In this document: in pieces, positions 26,241 to 35,081 of the stretch
Layout: each line of letters begins with the position of its first letter
Position numbering within the stretch: position 1 is the stretch's first letter
Assembly: GCA_947581635.1 (NCBI GenBank)
Contig: CANPVE010000001.1
Location: 62,001-126,000, forward strand
Length of the DNA: 64,000 bases
DNA from: an uncultured Clostridia bacterium
GTDB lineage: Bacteria > Bacillota > Clostridia > Oscillospirales > Acutalibacteraceae
Direction: 5' to 3'
Program-made: the position numbers and the translations under genes
Notes under the pieces: model-generated
Told to the model about the DNA's origin: nothing
The model's database searches: none
The model's input: only the letters and a program-made list of their open reading frames with translations

Positions 26241-27671
26241 TTGAAGGATATATATGAAACCCCGCTCGCCTCAAGATATGCGGGCAAAGAAATGCAGTAT
26301 CTCTTTTCGCCTGATATGAAATTCCGCACATGGCGCAAGCTTTGGATTGCCCTTGCCGAGACCGAACAGGAACTTGGATTGGAGATAACCGACGAGCAGA
26401 TTGCCGAGTTGAAGGAACACGCCGATGATATCAATTACGATGTCGCTCAGGCGCGCGAAAAGGAAGTCCGTCACGATGTGATGAGCCACGTTTACGCATA
26501 CGGTCAGCAGTGTCCAAAGGCCGCAGGTATAATTCACCTCGGCGCCACTTCCTGCTACGTTGGTGACAATACAGATGTTATCGTTATGACCGAGGCTTTG
26601 AAACTGGTCCGCAAAAAACTGGTCAATGTAATCGCAGAGCTTTCAAAATTTGCGGAAGAATACAAGTCGCTGCCTACGTTGGCATTCACTCATTTCCAGC
26701 CTGCGCAGCCTACCACCGTTGGCAAGCGCGCCTCGCTCTGGCTTCAGGATCTGCTGATTGATTTGGACGACGTAAATTATCTTATCAATGGCGCGAAACT
26801 GCTTGGCTGCAAGGGTACGACTGGCACACAGGCAAGTTTCCTTGAACTTTTCGACGGCGATCATGAGAAGTGCCGCGCGCTTGACAGACGCATTGCGGAA
26901 AAGATGGGCTATAACGGGTGCTTTGCGGTATCAGGTCAGACTTACACGCGCAAGCTCGACAGCAGAATACTGAATGTGCTGTCGGGAATCGCACAGTCCG
27001 CCACAAAGTTTTCCAATGATATCCGTCTGCTTCAGCATCTCAAGGAAATTGAGGAGCCGTTTGAGAAGGGACAGATTGGTTCGTCGGCTATGGCTTACAA
27101 GCGCAATCCAATGCGCAGTGAGCGGATTGCATCACTCGCACGCTATGTAATGGTTGACGCGCTCAATCCCGCCATTACGATGGCCACTCAGTGGTTTGAG
27201 AGAACTTTGGACGACAGCGCAAACAAGCGCATCAGTATTCCGGAAGCATTCCTCGCGGTTGATGGAATTCTGAGCTTGTATCTGAATGTTGTTGACGGCT
27301 TGGTTGTTTATCCCAAGGTTATCAATCAGCGTTTGATGAAGGAACTGCCCTTCATGGCCACCGAGAACATCATGATGGACGCGGTGAAGCGCGGCGGCAA
27401 TCGTCAGGAGCTTCACGAGCGGATTCGCGTTCACTCGATGGAGGCCGCAAAGCAGGTTAAGGCAGAAGGCAATGATAACGATTTGCTCGAGAGAATAGCG
27501 GGTGACGAGATGTTCGGGGTAACGCTCGACGAGCTGAACGCACTGCTCGATCCGTCGAAGTATGTTGGAAGAAGTCCCGAGCAGGTTACGGAATTCCTCT
27601 CGGAATGTGTGGCGCCTGTGCTTGATGAATACAAGGACGAACTGGGCGTCAAAGTAGAGATAAATGTGTGA
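26241..27671 (+). CDS. purB: Adenylosuccinate lyase
   Basis: Removes fumarate from SAICAR and from adenylosuccinate, serving both purine and AMP synthesis. 476 aa of the fumarase/aspartase superfamily. The superfamily signature GSSAMAYKRNPMRSE is present, as are the His-containing HLGATSCYVGDNTD and FTHFQPAQPTTVGKR. The start appears to be TTG 26241 with AAAGG 10 nt upstream. Probably cotranscribed with purF (50-nt gap, no terminator). It ends in a strong terminator. Confidence 0.96.
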   Translation: MKDIYETPLASRYAGKEMQYLFSPDMKFRTWRKLWIALAETEQELGLEITDEQIAELKEHADDINYDVAQAREKEVRHDVMSHVYAYGQQCPKAAGIIHLGATSCYVGDNTDVIVMTEALKLVRKKLVNVIAELSKFAEEYKSLPTLAFTHFQPAQPTTVGKRASLWLQDLLIDLDDVNYLINGAKLLGCKGTTGTQASFLELFDGDHEKCRALDRRIAEKMGYNGCFAVSGQTYTRKLDSRILNVLSGIAQSATKFSNDIRLLQHLKEIEEPFEKGQIGSSAMAYKRNPMRSERIASLARYVMVDALNPAITMATQWFERTLDDSANKRISIPEAFLAVDGILSLYLNVVDGLVVYPKVINQRLMKELPFMATENIMMDAVKRGGNRQELHERIRVHSMEAAKQVKAEGNDNDLLERIAGDEMFGVTLDELNALLDPSKYVGRSPEQVTEFLSECVAPVLDEYKDELGVKVEINV

Positions 27672-27695
27672 TTTCTGTTGAAAGTTTGAATGAAT

Positions 27696-27736
27696 CAAAA
27701 AATCTCCGGGCGCGGCTTGCGCTTGGAGATTTTTGA
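27696..27736 (+). terminator. purB terminator
   Basis: AAAAATCTCC pairs with GGAGATTTTT, with GCGC/GCGC pairing inside. It is close to symmetric and may also stop transcripts from the opposite strand. Confidence 0.85.
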
Positions 27737-27818
27737 TTTGCATTCAGAATAAAATTAAAAGCGGGCACAAATCCAATCGGAAATATGCCCGCGAGATTCT
27801 TAAACTTTTGACTGTGAA

Positions 27819-28811
27819 TTACTCGTCATCCTTGCCGTCTCTGATTTTCTTTATCACCAGCACGGCGATTACCGCCGCCAAGGCCACACCCGCGATTATT
27901 ATAATCGGAACTACATTGAAGTCGTCGCCCGTCAAGGGGTTGCCTGAACCGGATATACCGGAAGAAATCTTCCATGTAAGGACATAGGGACTAAAGCTGT
28001 CACTGTTAAAAATAATTGAATCGTTGTTTACCACAATTTTTACCTCCTCGGCCTTGCCGTTTTCTATATGATAGAGCTTGAAGTTTACGTTTCCGTCGAT
28101 CTTTGGACGCTCCAAAGTCACAGTGACGCTTTTGCCTTCAAGCACTTCAACTTTACGACCGTTATCATCGGTTATCGTTATATCATAGAGAGCGGAGGTT
28201 GTCGCATCAGCTCCCGATGCTTTGAGCGCATTGGAAACTTCATCGCCCGAAAGCGCTTTGACATTGACGTTGACCTTGGCTGCCGAAATCTGTGTGCCGT
28301 TCTCGTCTACAGCGATCTTCTCGGCCTTTGCCTCGGCGGCCGCCTCGGCTGTCAACTCATCTTCTGTTTTATTGCGAAAAACAGGGTAGAGCGTGTAAAC
28401 TGCATCGTGCGCGACGATTATTTCATCGCTCGGCTTGACGAAGCCTTCCGCCTTTTCGGCCTCGGCCTGATTTTCGTAAACGGTATCATTTTTAACGGTG
28501 GACCAGCCCGCCGTAATCGCGCCGCCTTCTTTTATAACGGGAAGTTTAAGGTCAGCAAGCGTAGCCGCAGAGCCGTCAACGGCCTCATAGGTCTTGGTAA
28601 CTCTGGACTTGGCGGCTGCGGTTCTGGTGGTGTAATACGAATAGTCGAATCTGACTGCGTTATCGCCTGTCATTTTTGTTACGCCGCTTAAGACCTGCTC
28701 GCTGCTCAATGTACTCACTTTATCTTCGCCCGAGGCAAACGCCGTGGCACACGATACGGAAGCCGCAAGAACAAGCGACACAAACAATGACACCATTCTC
28801 TTAAGTTTCAT
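27819..28811 (-). CDS. Secreted membrane-anchored surface protein A
   Basis: A 330-aa protein: signal peptide (MKLKRMVSLFVSLVLAAS, cut near AFA), an InlB-like segment (GWSTV...LYPVFRN), an Ala/Glu-rich stretch, then a beta module with YDITITDDNGRKVEV, VNFKLYHI and SFSPYVLTWK. A sorting-like signal NPLTGDDF, one TM helix and a basic tail (KKIRDG) follow. It is most like protein H at 40 kb, and shares the FSPYVL strand with B to G. The NPxTG motif suggests a variant sortase; no sortase is in the window. The binding partner is unknown. The leader GGGGAGGATTGATTGA ATG matches the rest of the family, and the gene has its own promoter. Confidence 0.8.
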   Translation of the reverse strand: MKLKRMVSLFVSLVLAASVSCATAFASGEDKVSTLSSEQVLSGVTKMTGDNAVRFDYSYYTTRTAAAKSRVTKTYEAVDGSAATLADLKLPVIKEGGAITAGWSTVKNDTVYENQAEAEKAEGFVKPSDEIIVAHDAVYTLYPVFRNKTEDELTAEAAAEAKAEKIAVDENGTQISAAKVNVNVKALSGDEVSNALKASGADATTSALYDITITDDNGRKVEVLEGKSVTVTLERPKIDGNVNFKLYHIENGKAEEVKIVVNNDSIIFNSDSFSPYVLTWKISSGISGSGNPLTGDDFNVVPIIIIAGVALAAVIAVLVIKKIRDGKDDE

Positions 28812-28927
28812 TCAATCAATCCTCCCCAAAGCCCGACAATCCCAATCCGCCGGGATAATCACAACGCAACCCGACAGCTCTGACAACCGCGCGGATAGCG
28901 GAAAAAACAATTATCATCTATACAGAA

Positions 28928-28956
28928 ATTATATCACCGTGCCACATGAATGTCAA
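28928..28956 (-). promoter_or_regulatory. Promoter of surface gene A
   Basis: On the minus strand TTGACA (28951-28956), 17 nt, TATAAT (28928-28933): a perfect match. The leader is about 110 nt and contains an AACCGCGCGGATAGCGG hairpin-like stretch. Confidence 0.8.
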
Positions 28957-29082
28957 GGGATTTATCAAAAAAAGAATAAAATTTTTTCAAAAAAACTTCA
29001 CTTAAAGCACAAATAGTGATAAATTCCTTTTAGTTTATTTGGGGATAAATCGAGATGAAAGAGCGCTATTACAACAATAATG

Positions 29083-29131
29083 AAAAAATTAACCGCCACG
29101 GGTCTCCAAACTTGAGGCGGTTAATTTTTTA
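29083..29131. terminator. Bidirectional hairpin terminator
   Basis: AAAAAATTAACCGCC (29083-29097) pairs with GGCGGTTAATTTTTT (29116-29130). Runs of A and T on either side allow function in both directions. It lies between the divergent genes A and B, with no gene to terminate nearby, so it may belong to a lost gene or a small RNA. Confidence 0.6.
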
Positions 29132-29141
29132 ATCGACAGAG

Positions 29142-29212
29142 GAGACCAACCGCCGCTGCAATTGTAAATCGCATGGCAACGCCGCCTTCGTCCTTACATT
29201 AATATTATACCC
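29142..29212. repeat. Copy 1 of a short dispersed element
   Basis: A stretch containing TGCAATTGTAAATCGC, then CAACGCCGCCTT and ATTATAC, closely resembles 46705-46765. On the minus strand both begin near ATAAT/ATAAT-like boxes and read through GGCGGCGTTG. Function unknown. The rest of 29213-29458 holds no recognised gene. Confidence 0.4.
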
Positions 29213-29458
29213 AGTCGGGCAGAGTTCGTCAAGAACCGCAGTCAAATTCACGATAATTATGAGTCACGCACCGCATTAGTGGCGGAAGTGTGAGAAAATG
29301 TGAGGGAATGTTAGAGATTGTGAGGATTATGATAAGGAATAAAAAGGGATATTTCCTTCAAATAGGAAAGAATGGCGGGATATTCGCGCAGCTCCCGGTG
29401 GAAATTGGGTTAAGTGAAGATTTTTTGAAAAAAAGTTATTTTTTTTTTGAAAAAGTAC

Positions 29459-29487
29459 TTGACAACCGCAAATTGCGGTGGTATAAT
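29459..29487 (+). promoter_or_regulatory. Promoter of surface gene B with palindrome in the spacer
   Basis: TTGACA (29459-29464), 17 nt, TATAAT (29482-29487). The spacer holds the perfect palindrome CCGCAA-A-TTGCGG (29466-29478), well placed for repressor binding. A leader of about 175 nt follows before ATG 29672. Confidence 0.8.
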
Positions 29488-29671
29488 TCTGACATAAACA
29501 ATGAATGATTCCTACGGAAACTGTTAAAATTACTAAAACGGTTTCGGAGACGGGCAAAATCGTGAAGTTGTTTAGTAAGCAAGTATAATTTGACGTGAGG
29601 CTTGTTTTGATTGTCGCAAGCCGAGTCACAAATTATAAATCATTAATTAATTATTTGGAGGATTGATTTTT

Positions 29672-30679
29672 ATGAAATCTAAGAAGATCGTTGCTCTCGC
29701 ATTGACCGCTGCTTTGACAGTTTCCGCTGCCAGCATGACCGCTTTCGCCGGCGTTGAGTATGATGATGGCGGAAAGGCCGCAAGCCTTGAGAACTTAACG
29801 GCTACCGTTAATCTTACTCAGGAAGAGTTTGATGAGTTAAAGGGCGATGATGATAAAGTTTCCTTTGATGAATTGGGTCTGAAAGATTACAGCGATTTGA
29901 ATACTGGTACAAAGACGTTTCTTGGTTGGAATACAGAAGCAAATGGTGGCAGTACAAGTGAGGGCAAATCATTGCCTAAAGGTACGGATGATGCAGTTGA
30001 TCAAGCTTCGAAGGAAGTGAAATTTAAGGCTGTTTATTCAGAAACCACAGATGACGATGAGATTGCTGAAAATCTGAAGAAGATCGAAGAGAGAAAGGCT
30101 AAGCAAGACGCAGCTAAGAGCCGCGAGGATCATCTGAATGAAGAGGACAAGAACCACAACGCTACAGACAACATAAACACCCGTAAGGGCGTTGAGACTC
30201 AGCCCGCTAATGTTGTGCGCAAGAGTGATACTGAGCCTGTCGATCCCGCAGGCGATACCTCTGAGTACCATGACCTTAAGGCTGCCGGCGTTAATGTTGA
30301 AGCTAACGAGCTTGCATGGGTTTACGAAGTAACCGCTCCCACCGGCTTCATGAGCAGCACAAAGAACGCCAGAGTTCAGCTTCAACTCCCCGACGGCTAC
30401 ACCACAAGCAATTACAAGGTAACTGTTTACCACGTAAAGGGCTGGTGCACAAAGCAGAAAGTCACAGGTCTTGACGTTGGCACATATGACGTAGCGTTCT
30501 GGGCTAACGACTTCTCTCCCTATGTTCTTATCCTCACTCCTAAGGGAGCAACAAGCACAGGCACGTCCACAAATAACCCCGGCACAGGCGACTTCAGCGC
30601 AGTTCCCGTTGCTCTGCTCGCAGCAGCAGCACTCGGTGCAACAGGCTTTGTTGCTTACAAGAAGAGAAAGGCTGAGTAA
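29672..30679 (+). CDS. Secreted membrane-anchored surface protein B
   Basis: A 335-aa protein. The signal peptide MKSKKIVALALTAALTVSAA is almost the same as in E, F and G. An InlB-like repeat (TFLGWNTEANGG...FKAVYS), a charged helical stretch (EERKAKQDAAKSREDHLN) and a conserved module follow: ELAWVYEVTAP, VTVYHVKGWC, DFSPYVLILTPKG. The protein ends NNPGTGDFSAVP, a TM helix and KKRKAE. The EF-hand-like loop seen in E and G is degenerate here (GDDDKVSFDEL). GGAGG lies 10 nt before ATG. The region around residues 30-120 is the part that differs most between paralogues, so it may be the ligand-facing or immune-exposed part. Function unknown. Confidence 0.8.
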   Translation: MKSKKIVALALTAALTVSAASMTAFAGVEYDDGGKAASLENLTATVNLTQEEFDELKGDDDKVSFDELGLKDYSDLNTGTKTFLGWNTEANGGSTSEGKSLPKGTDDAVDQASKEVKFKAVYSETTDDDEIAENLKKIEERKAKQDAAKSREDHLNEEDKNHNATDNINTRKGVETQPANVVRKSDTEPVDPAGDTSEYHDLKAAGVNVEANELAWVYEVTAPTGFMSSTKNARVQLQLPDGYTTSNYKVTVYHVKGWCTKQKVTGLDVGTYDVAFWANDFSPYVLILTPKGATSTGTSTNNPGTGDFSAVPVALLAAAALGATGFVAYKKRKAE

Positions 30680-30727
30680 TTCAAACTCTGTTGAGATGTA
30701 ATTCTCACTAATCTGACCTAATCGAAT

Positions 30728-30766
30728 CGCGGGCAAGCGCTTTAGATTGCCCGCGATTTTTGTTAG
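30728..30766 (+). terminator. Terminator of surface gene B
   Basis: CGCGGGCAA pairs with TTGCCCGCG, followed by ATTTTTG. Confidence 0.85.
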
Positions 30767-30818
30767 ATTTTTGTTAGTGTTTAGTGATGATTTTTTTAGC
30801 TTTTCTTTGGAAAAAATA

Positions 30819-30847
30819 TTGACAATCCTATCACAACGTGGTATAAT
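30819..30847 (+). promoter_or_regulatory. Promoter of surface genes C and D
   Basis: TTGACA (30819-30824), 17 nt, TATAAT (30842-30847). The GTGGTATAATT context is shared with the promoter of B. The leader of about 140 nt is GC-rich. Confidence 0.8.
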
Positions 30848-30995
30848 TTTGGCATAAACGATAAATTGCCCCCGGTGCGTTGTGCCGGGCGGCTTATGTG
30901 TCGTGCATTGTGCGGCGTGACCTGCCGTGATTGTCTCAGGTTTCGTCGCGTGTTGATAGATTGTCGTATTTTTATTATTTGGAGGATTGATTCAA

Positions 30996-32252
30996 ATGAA
31001 ATCAAAGAAATTGATCGCGCTTGCCACGGCTGCGGTCATGTCGGTTTCAGCGTTGGGCGTGTATGCCATCGGCTCAAATAATACAGGATTTACAGCCTTT
31101 GCCGGCGTTACCTACAGCGACGGCTCATCGGAAGCTAAGCCTACAGGTGAGCGTTCTGCCGTTGTTAATTTGAGTAACGCTGAGATTGAGGCGCAGTGGA
31201 AAGCGGGTCGTATTCAGAAGTTTTTTAAAGCTAAAGATGGTTCAGAAGATGGTTCAGAGAAAGGATTGTGGCTTTACAATTACGACCTTAGCAATCCCTA
31301 TTATTCGAACCAGGTTAATACTAGTAGTCCGGCAAAGGGTTCTAAGGATAAATCAGACGATTCTTCGGAATACAGTTATAGAGCCGGTTTCTGGATGTTC
31401 AGAGATAATATCTTGGATCTCAACAGAATGAAGTCAAATGCTTGTACTGTGTACGGTTGGGCGATGAACGGTCCGGTCTCAGTCACTAATGACAAAGACG
31501 GTGAGGCCAAGGTGCTTAGTGGCGATACGATTTTGTATTTCAATGACAATGAAGAAATTAAATTCTACCCCGTCTACAGAAGCTTGAGCGACGAAGAAGT
31601 TATGGACAACTATTATGCAAATCTGGAAGCTCAGGCTAAGAAAAACGAAAGTGATTCTCGTACGAATCATGTGGCGGCACGTGGCTGGAGCAACAACGCG
31701 ATGAATAATGTTTATTATATCGACAACGGCAAGATTGGCGGCGTCACGTCCATGCATAATGTGGTGTTCGATCCCGTCAAATCGAATTCGGCTTACAGCG
31801 AGGGCGATGTTGAAAGCATCAGAAAGGCGGCGCTCAAGAAGGCGGGTATTACCGACGACTCTGGTGTTCTTACGTGGGTTTATGACGTTGATCCGCATCA
31901 CTTGAACTCAGGTTACTATCCCGAGAATGCGTTGGTGAACGGCAAGAACTTTATGGCAAGACTTGGATTGCCTTCCGGGTATAAGACTTCCGGCTTTTCC
32001 CCCATTGTTTATTATGTCACCCACTCGGGCGTTAAAGAAATTACTTCCAACCTTGATGTCGGCAAGACTGACGTTATGTTCTTCACGAAGAATCTCGGTA
32101 CTTACGTCATGATTTTGACCCCCGGCAAAAAGAAGTATGATAATCCCCCCACGGCCGATGCAAGCGCTCTTCCCGTAATGCTTCTCGCGGCGGCTTCCCT
32201 CTCGGCGGCAGGTTCTGTAGTCATGAGGAGAAGAAGAGAATTGGGCGAGTGA
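30996..32252 (+). CDS. Secreted membrane-anchored surface protein C
   Basis: A 418-aa protein of the same family: N-terminus MKSKKLIALATAAVMSVSAL, then AFAGVTYSDGSSE. The middle has an extended, divergent InlB-like region (TVYGWAMNGPV...FYPVYRSLS), then the conserved LTWVYDVDP, ARLGLPSGYKTSGFSP, YYVTHSGVKEI and GTYVMILTPGKK strands. The C-terminus has NPPTADASALP, TM helix, RRRREL. The sorting box has TAD in place of TGD, so recognition by the enzyme that handles B, E, F and G may differ or be lost. Followed by D, with 71% or so of the end module alike by eye. Confidence 0.78.
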   Translation: MKSKKLIALATAAVMSVSALGVYAIGSNNTGFTAFAGVTYSDGSSEAKPTGERSAVVNLSNAEIEAQWKAGRIQKFFKAKDGSEDGSEKGLWLYNYDLSNPYYSNQVNTSSPAKGSKDKSDDSSEYSYRAGFWMFRDNILDLNRMKSNACTVYGWAMNGPVSVTNDKDGEAKVLSGDTILYFNDNEEIKFYPVYRSLSDEEVMDNYYANLEAQAKKNESDSRTNHVAARGWSNNAMNNVYYIDNGKIGGVTSMHNVVFDPVKSNSAYSEGDVESIRKAALKKAGITDDSGVLTWVYDVDPHHLNSGYYPENALVNGKNFMARLGLPSGYKTSGFSPIVYYVTHSGVKEITSNLDVGKTDVMFFTKNLGTYVMILTPGKKKYDNPPTADASALPVMLLAAASLSAAGSVVMRRRRELGE

Positions 32253-32283
32253 TTTAGCTCCATTCGGAATTATTGTAAATAGT

Positions 32284-32336
32284 TAATAAAAAATTAGCCG
32301 CCACGTTTTTCATATGACTTGGCGGTTAGTATTTTA
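32284..32336 (+). terminator. Hairpin between surface genes C and D (terminator or attenuator)
   Basis: ATTAGCCGCCA pairs with TGGCGGTTAGT, followed by ATTTTATT. D starts 22 nt later with no promoter visible between, so this hairpin probably limits read-through from C into D rather than ending the unit. Confidence 0.6.
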
Positions 32337-32357
32337 TTACCCGGAGGATTGATTCAA

Positions 32358-33653
32358 ATGAAATCAAATAAATTTCTCTCGCTCGTTATGGCTGCGGTCA
32401 TGTCAATTTCGGCATTGTGCGTGTATGCCATGGGAGCGGAGAGTACAGGACTTACCGCGTTTGCCGGCGTGACCTATAGCGACGGCAGCTCGGACATCAG
32501 TCCCACCCCCGATCGTTATGTCACATTTACGATGTCTACTGCTGATATTGAAAGAGAATGGGAAAATAATCACCTTTATACTCTGCCTAAGAGCTCTCTG
32601 GACTGGCAAACCAAGGATTACTTTGATATCACTGGAGATGAGATAAATGAGTATGAATACGAAGGAAAACCTGCGAAGGTGTATGTGATTCCATTTTCGT
32701 ACCTGACAGATGTATGTTCTCTCAACCTTGATAGAATGAAATCATTTGATTATGAGGTTTACGGATGGTGTCTGTATAGCGTTGTAGGTTCGACCAGTGG
32801 TATAGAGCCATTTACAAGGACGTACGGATCGGATGGTTTATGTCATAATATAATCACAGATCCTGAAGCTAAAGGGATAGATTTGACAGACAAAGGAATC
32901 ACTACCGAAGGAGGCGCTAGAGTATATAAGCTCAACGGCGGTTCTATAAATGTCAGCGGTGACGGGTTTGTATGCACAGGGTTTGAGAATATCAAAATTA
33001 CGCTTCGCCCTGTGTACAGAAAATTGACCGAGAAAGAGCTTTTGCAGAAGCTCAGAGCGCAGAAGATTAAGGAAAATCGGGAGAGGGAAGAAAAAGAACG
33101 CTTGGAATACGTCACTAGGCTCGCGCGGAAGAACGGTGCGAAGAACAACGTAATCGACAAAGACGGTGAGATAAAATCCGCCCTCGAAACTATTTCCACC
33201 CGCAGCACAAGCGGAGTTTACACTAAGGGTGATATTAAGAGCATAAAGAAAGCCGTCGGAATTACCGAGGAATCCAATGAGATTGCGTTTGTGTATGAAG
33301 TTAAGCCAAGTACGATAAACAAGGATTACGTGTCTTTGATATCGGGGAAAAATCTGATGGCAAGACTTGAACTGCCAAGCGGGTACAAAACTTCCGGCTA
33401 TTCGGCTTATGTCTACTATGTAACCCATTCCGGCGTCAAGAGATTGACAAAAGTTGATGTAGGTAAACGGGACGTTATGTTTTTCACCCGTGATTTTGGT
33501 TCTTATGTTCTGCGCCTTGTCCCCGGCAGCGCAAAATATGAAAATCCCCCCACGACCGATGAGAGCGCGGTTCCCGTAATGCTTCTCGCGGCGGCTTCCC
33601 TATCGGCGGCGGGTTCAACGATCATAAGGAGAAAGAGAGAGCTTGCCGAGTAA
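32358..33653 (+). CDS. Secreted membrane-anchored surface protein D
   Basis: A 431-aa protein most like C: MKSNKFLSLVMAAVMSISAL, AFAGVTYSDGSSD, a long divergent middle with EVYGWCLYSVVG and ITLRPVYRKLTEKE, a charged helix (KLRAQKIKENREREEKERLE), then EIAFVYEVKP, ARLELPSGYKTSGYS, YYVTHSGVKRL, GSYVLRLVPGS. Ends NPPTTDESAVP, TM, RRKREL; again the glycine of NPxTG is replaced. ATG 32358 follows CCCGGAGGATTGATTCAA, the leader common to the family. C and D look like a tandem duplication. Confidence 0.78.
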   Translation: MKSNKFLSLVMAAVMSISALCVYAMGAESTGLTAFAGVTYSDGSSDISPTPDRYVTFTMSTADIEREWENNHLYTLPKSSLDWQTKDYFDITGDEINEYEYEGKPAKVYVIPFSYLTDVCSLNLDRMKSFDYEVYGWCLYSVVGSTSGIEPFTRTYGSDGLCHNIITDPEAKGIDLTDKGITTEGGARVYKLNGGSINVSGDGFVCTGFENIKITLRPVYRKLTEKELLQKLRAQKIKENREREEKERLEYVTRLARKNGAKNNVIDKDGEIKSALETISTRSTSGVYTKGDIKSIKKAVGITEESNEIAFVYEVKPSTINKDYVSLISGKNLMARLELPSGYKTSGYSAYVYYVTHSGVKRLTKVDVGKRDVMFFTRDFGSYVLRLVPGSAKYENPPTTDESAVPVMLLAAASLSAAGSTIIRRKRELAE

Positions 33654-33703
33654 TTTGCGGCTGATAATTCTGACGATGTTGAATTTTTTATAAAGCCAAA
33701 GAT

Positions 33704-33747
33704 ATCCCCCAAATTTCATCAATGCGGTGAAATTCGGGGGAATTTTT
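33704..33747. terminator. Convergent terminator between D and the Rpn gene
   Basis: TCCCCCAAATTTCA (33705-33718) pairs with TGAAATTCGGGGGA (33728-33741) and is followed by TTTTT on the plus strand. It serves both converging genes. Confidence 0.85.
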
Positions 33748-33753
33748 GCAGTA

Positions 33754-34914
33754 TCACGCCTTCGCCAAATCCATATACTCGCGGGTCTTTTCGTCGGTCA
33801 AACCATACTGAACCTTAATTTTATCAAAGATTTCGTCGTAAGATAAATCCAAAGAACGCAAAATTCGGATACTTCCCAATATGCCTTGTTCCATGCCTAG
33901 TTCAATGCCTCGTCCAATGCCTTGTTCTATGCCCTGTTCAATGCCTTGCTCAATGCCTTGTTCCATGCCTTGTTCAATGCCTTGTTCCATTCCTTGCTTT
34001 AGGCCCTGTTCAATGCCTTGTTCCATGCCTAGCTCAATGCCTTGTTCCATTCCTTGCTTTAGGCCCTGCTTTAGGCCCTGCTGTACACCATCATCTATCA
34101 TCTGTTGAATCGCCAAACACATATCTACCTTCTCCTCTCCTTTGGATATTTTTATGTGTGAACCTGTGATTTCGTTCAGCATCGCCACTGTATCTCTGTC
34201 CATATTGTGGAACATCGGGTCTTGGTTGATCACCTCAGCGAGCTTTTGCTTGTTTTGGGAATATTTAATAAAAGCCATTGCCTCTCTCAGTTTGGATTGC
34301 AATTTTTGCAGTTGTGTTTCGGTGAGGGCATAAGGACTTATCAGATTTATCCTGTAGTTCTGAGCAAGCTGTAGTATTCTGCTGTCTGTGTCTCTGAACA
34401 TATCATGAAGAGCGATAGGACCGTCCCATTCCTTCACACCGAAATAAATCACCAGCGTTATCACCGGCACCAATTTGTCGTTCTTGCGAAATCCCGACAT
34501 ATATTCGCCCGACTTATCGTTTGCGTTGCCCGAATTTCCCGATTTGCCGCGATTTTGTTCCTTATGCTTGGCCGCGATACGTTTTATTTGGCTGTCATAG
34601 CTTATTGCGTCGTACATCATATTCCTTGCAGGCATGGCATAATGGATATTGGACTGATTTTCTATACCCAGCATAAGATATGTCGCGTTGTCATCGTACA
34701 TACCGACCCAGCGTTTAAATACGTCTCTGTTTTTTTGCACGGCATTTCCCGAATTGTCAGAATCGTACGGCATTGAGATCGCAGTTGTATCTAATTCAAC
34801 AAGCTCGCTTGGCTTTATCACCTGCTCGCCGTCGTAAATCAGATAATTGAACGCGTCGGCGAACACTTCGGGGTCACGCATGAATTGCTTGGTCAATGTG
34901 TCTTTGTCCCCCAC
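33754..34914 (-). CDS. Rpn-family PD-(D/E)XK nuclease (transposase_31-like)
   Basis: A 386-aa protein of the recombination-promoting nuclease family. The N-terminal nuclease domain (about 1-210) shows FADAFNYLIYDGEQVIKP, the catalytic E-x-Q in MLGIENQSNIHYAMP and LVPVITLVIYFGVKEWDGP. A helical region follows. From about residue 275 to 345 there is a string of [M/L/I]-[E/K]-Q-G tetrapeptides, then a short C-terminal helical domain. Rpn proteins cut DNA and promote RecA-independent recombination; several are counted among anti-phage or mobile genes. The start is GTG 34914 with GGGGCGG upstream. The number of QG repeats is likely to vary between strains. Confidence 0.85.
   Translation of the reverse strand: MGDKDTLTKQFMRDPEVFADAFNYLIYDGEQVIKPSELVELDTTAISMPYDSDNSGNAVQKNRDVFKRWVGMYDDNATYLMLGIENQSNIHYAMPARNMMYDAISYDSQIKRIAAKHKEQNRGKSGNSGNANDKSGEYMSGFRKNDKLVPVITLVIYFGVKEWDGPIALHDMFRDTDSRILQLAQNYRINLISPYALTETQLQKLQSKLREAMAFIKYSQNKQKLAEVINQDPMFHNMDRDTVAMLNEITGSHIKISKGEEKVDMCLAIQQMIDDGVQQGLKQGLKQGMEQGIELGMEQGIEQGLKQGMEQGIEQGMEQGIEQGIEQGIEQGIGRGIELGMEQGILGSIRILRSLDLSYDEIFDKIKVQYGLTDEKTREYMDLAKA
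33880..34090 (-). repeat. In-frame tandem repeat in the Rpn gene
   Basis: About 210 bp of 12-nt units (CAATGCCTTGTT, CCATGCCTTGTT, TAGGCCCTGCTT and variants on the plus strand) coding repeated (M/I/L)(E/K)QG. Higher-order copies of about 60-70 nt are visible. All units are multiples of three, so gain or loss keeps the frame. Confidence 0.9.
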
Positions 34915-35029
34915 GACTATCCGCCCCTTTCATTGTTTTCCCTTCGTTATTATATCAAATATTATACTTATTTTCAATAGTCTGCTTGACAATTCTCAAA
35001 TATTTTATTTACAAAATACAACAAACCCG

Positions 35030-35076
35030 CCTTTAACGCACCATTCAAGTGCGCCTCAGGCGGGGATTTTTTTATT
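35030..35076. terminator. Terminator downstream of the debranching enzyme gene
   Basis: AACCCGCC pairs with GGCGGGG(A)TT around GCGCACTTGAA-type inner pairing. T runs lie on both sides, so it works for the minus-strand gene ending at 35082. The stretch 34915-35029 holds nothing else recognised. Confidence 0.7.
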
Positions 35077-35081
35077 ATCTG

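Noticed and set aside
33880..34090. Tandem repeats considered as a CRISPR array
   Set aside because: Units are contiguous 12-nt codon repeats without spacers, in frame inside the Rpn gene.
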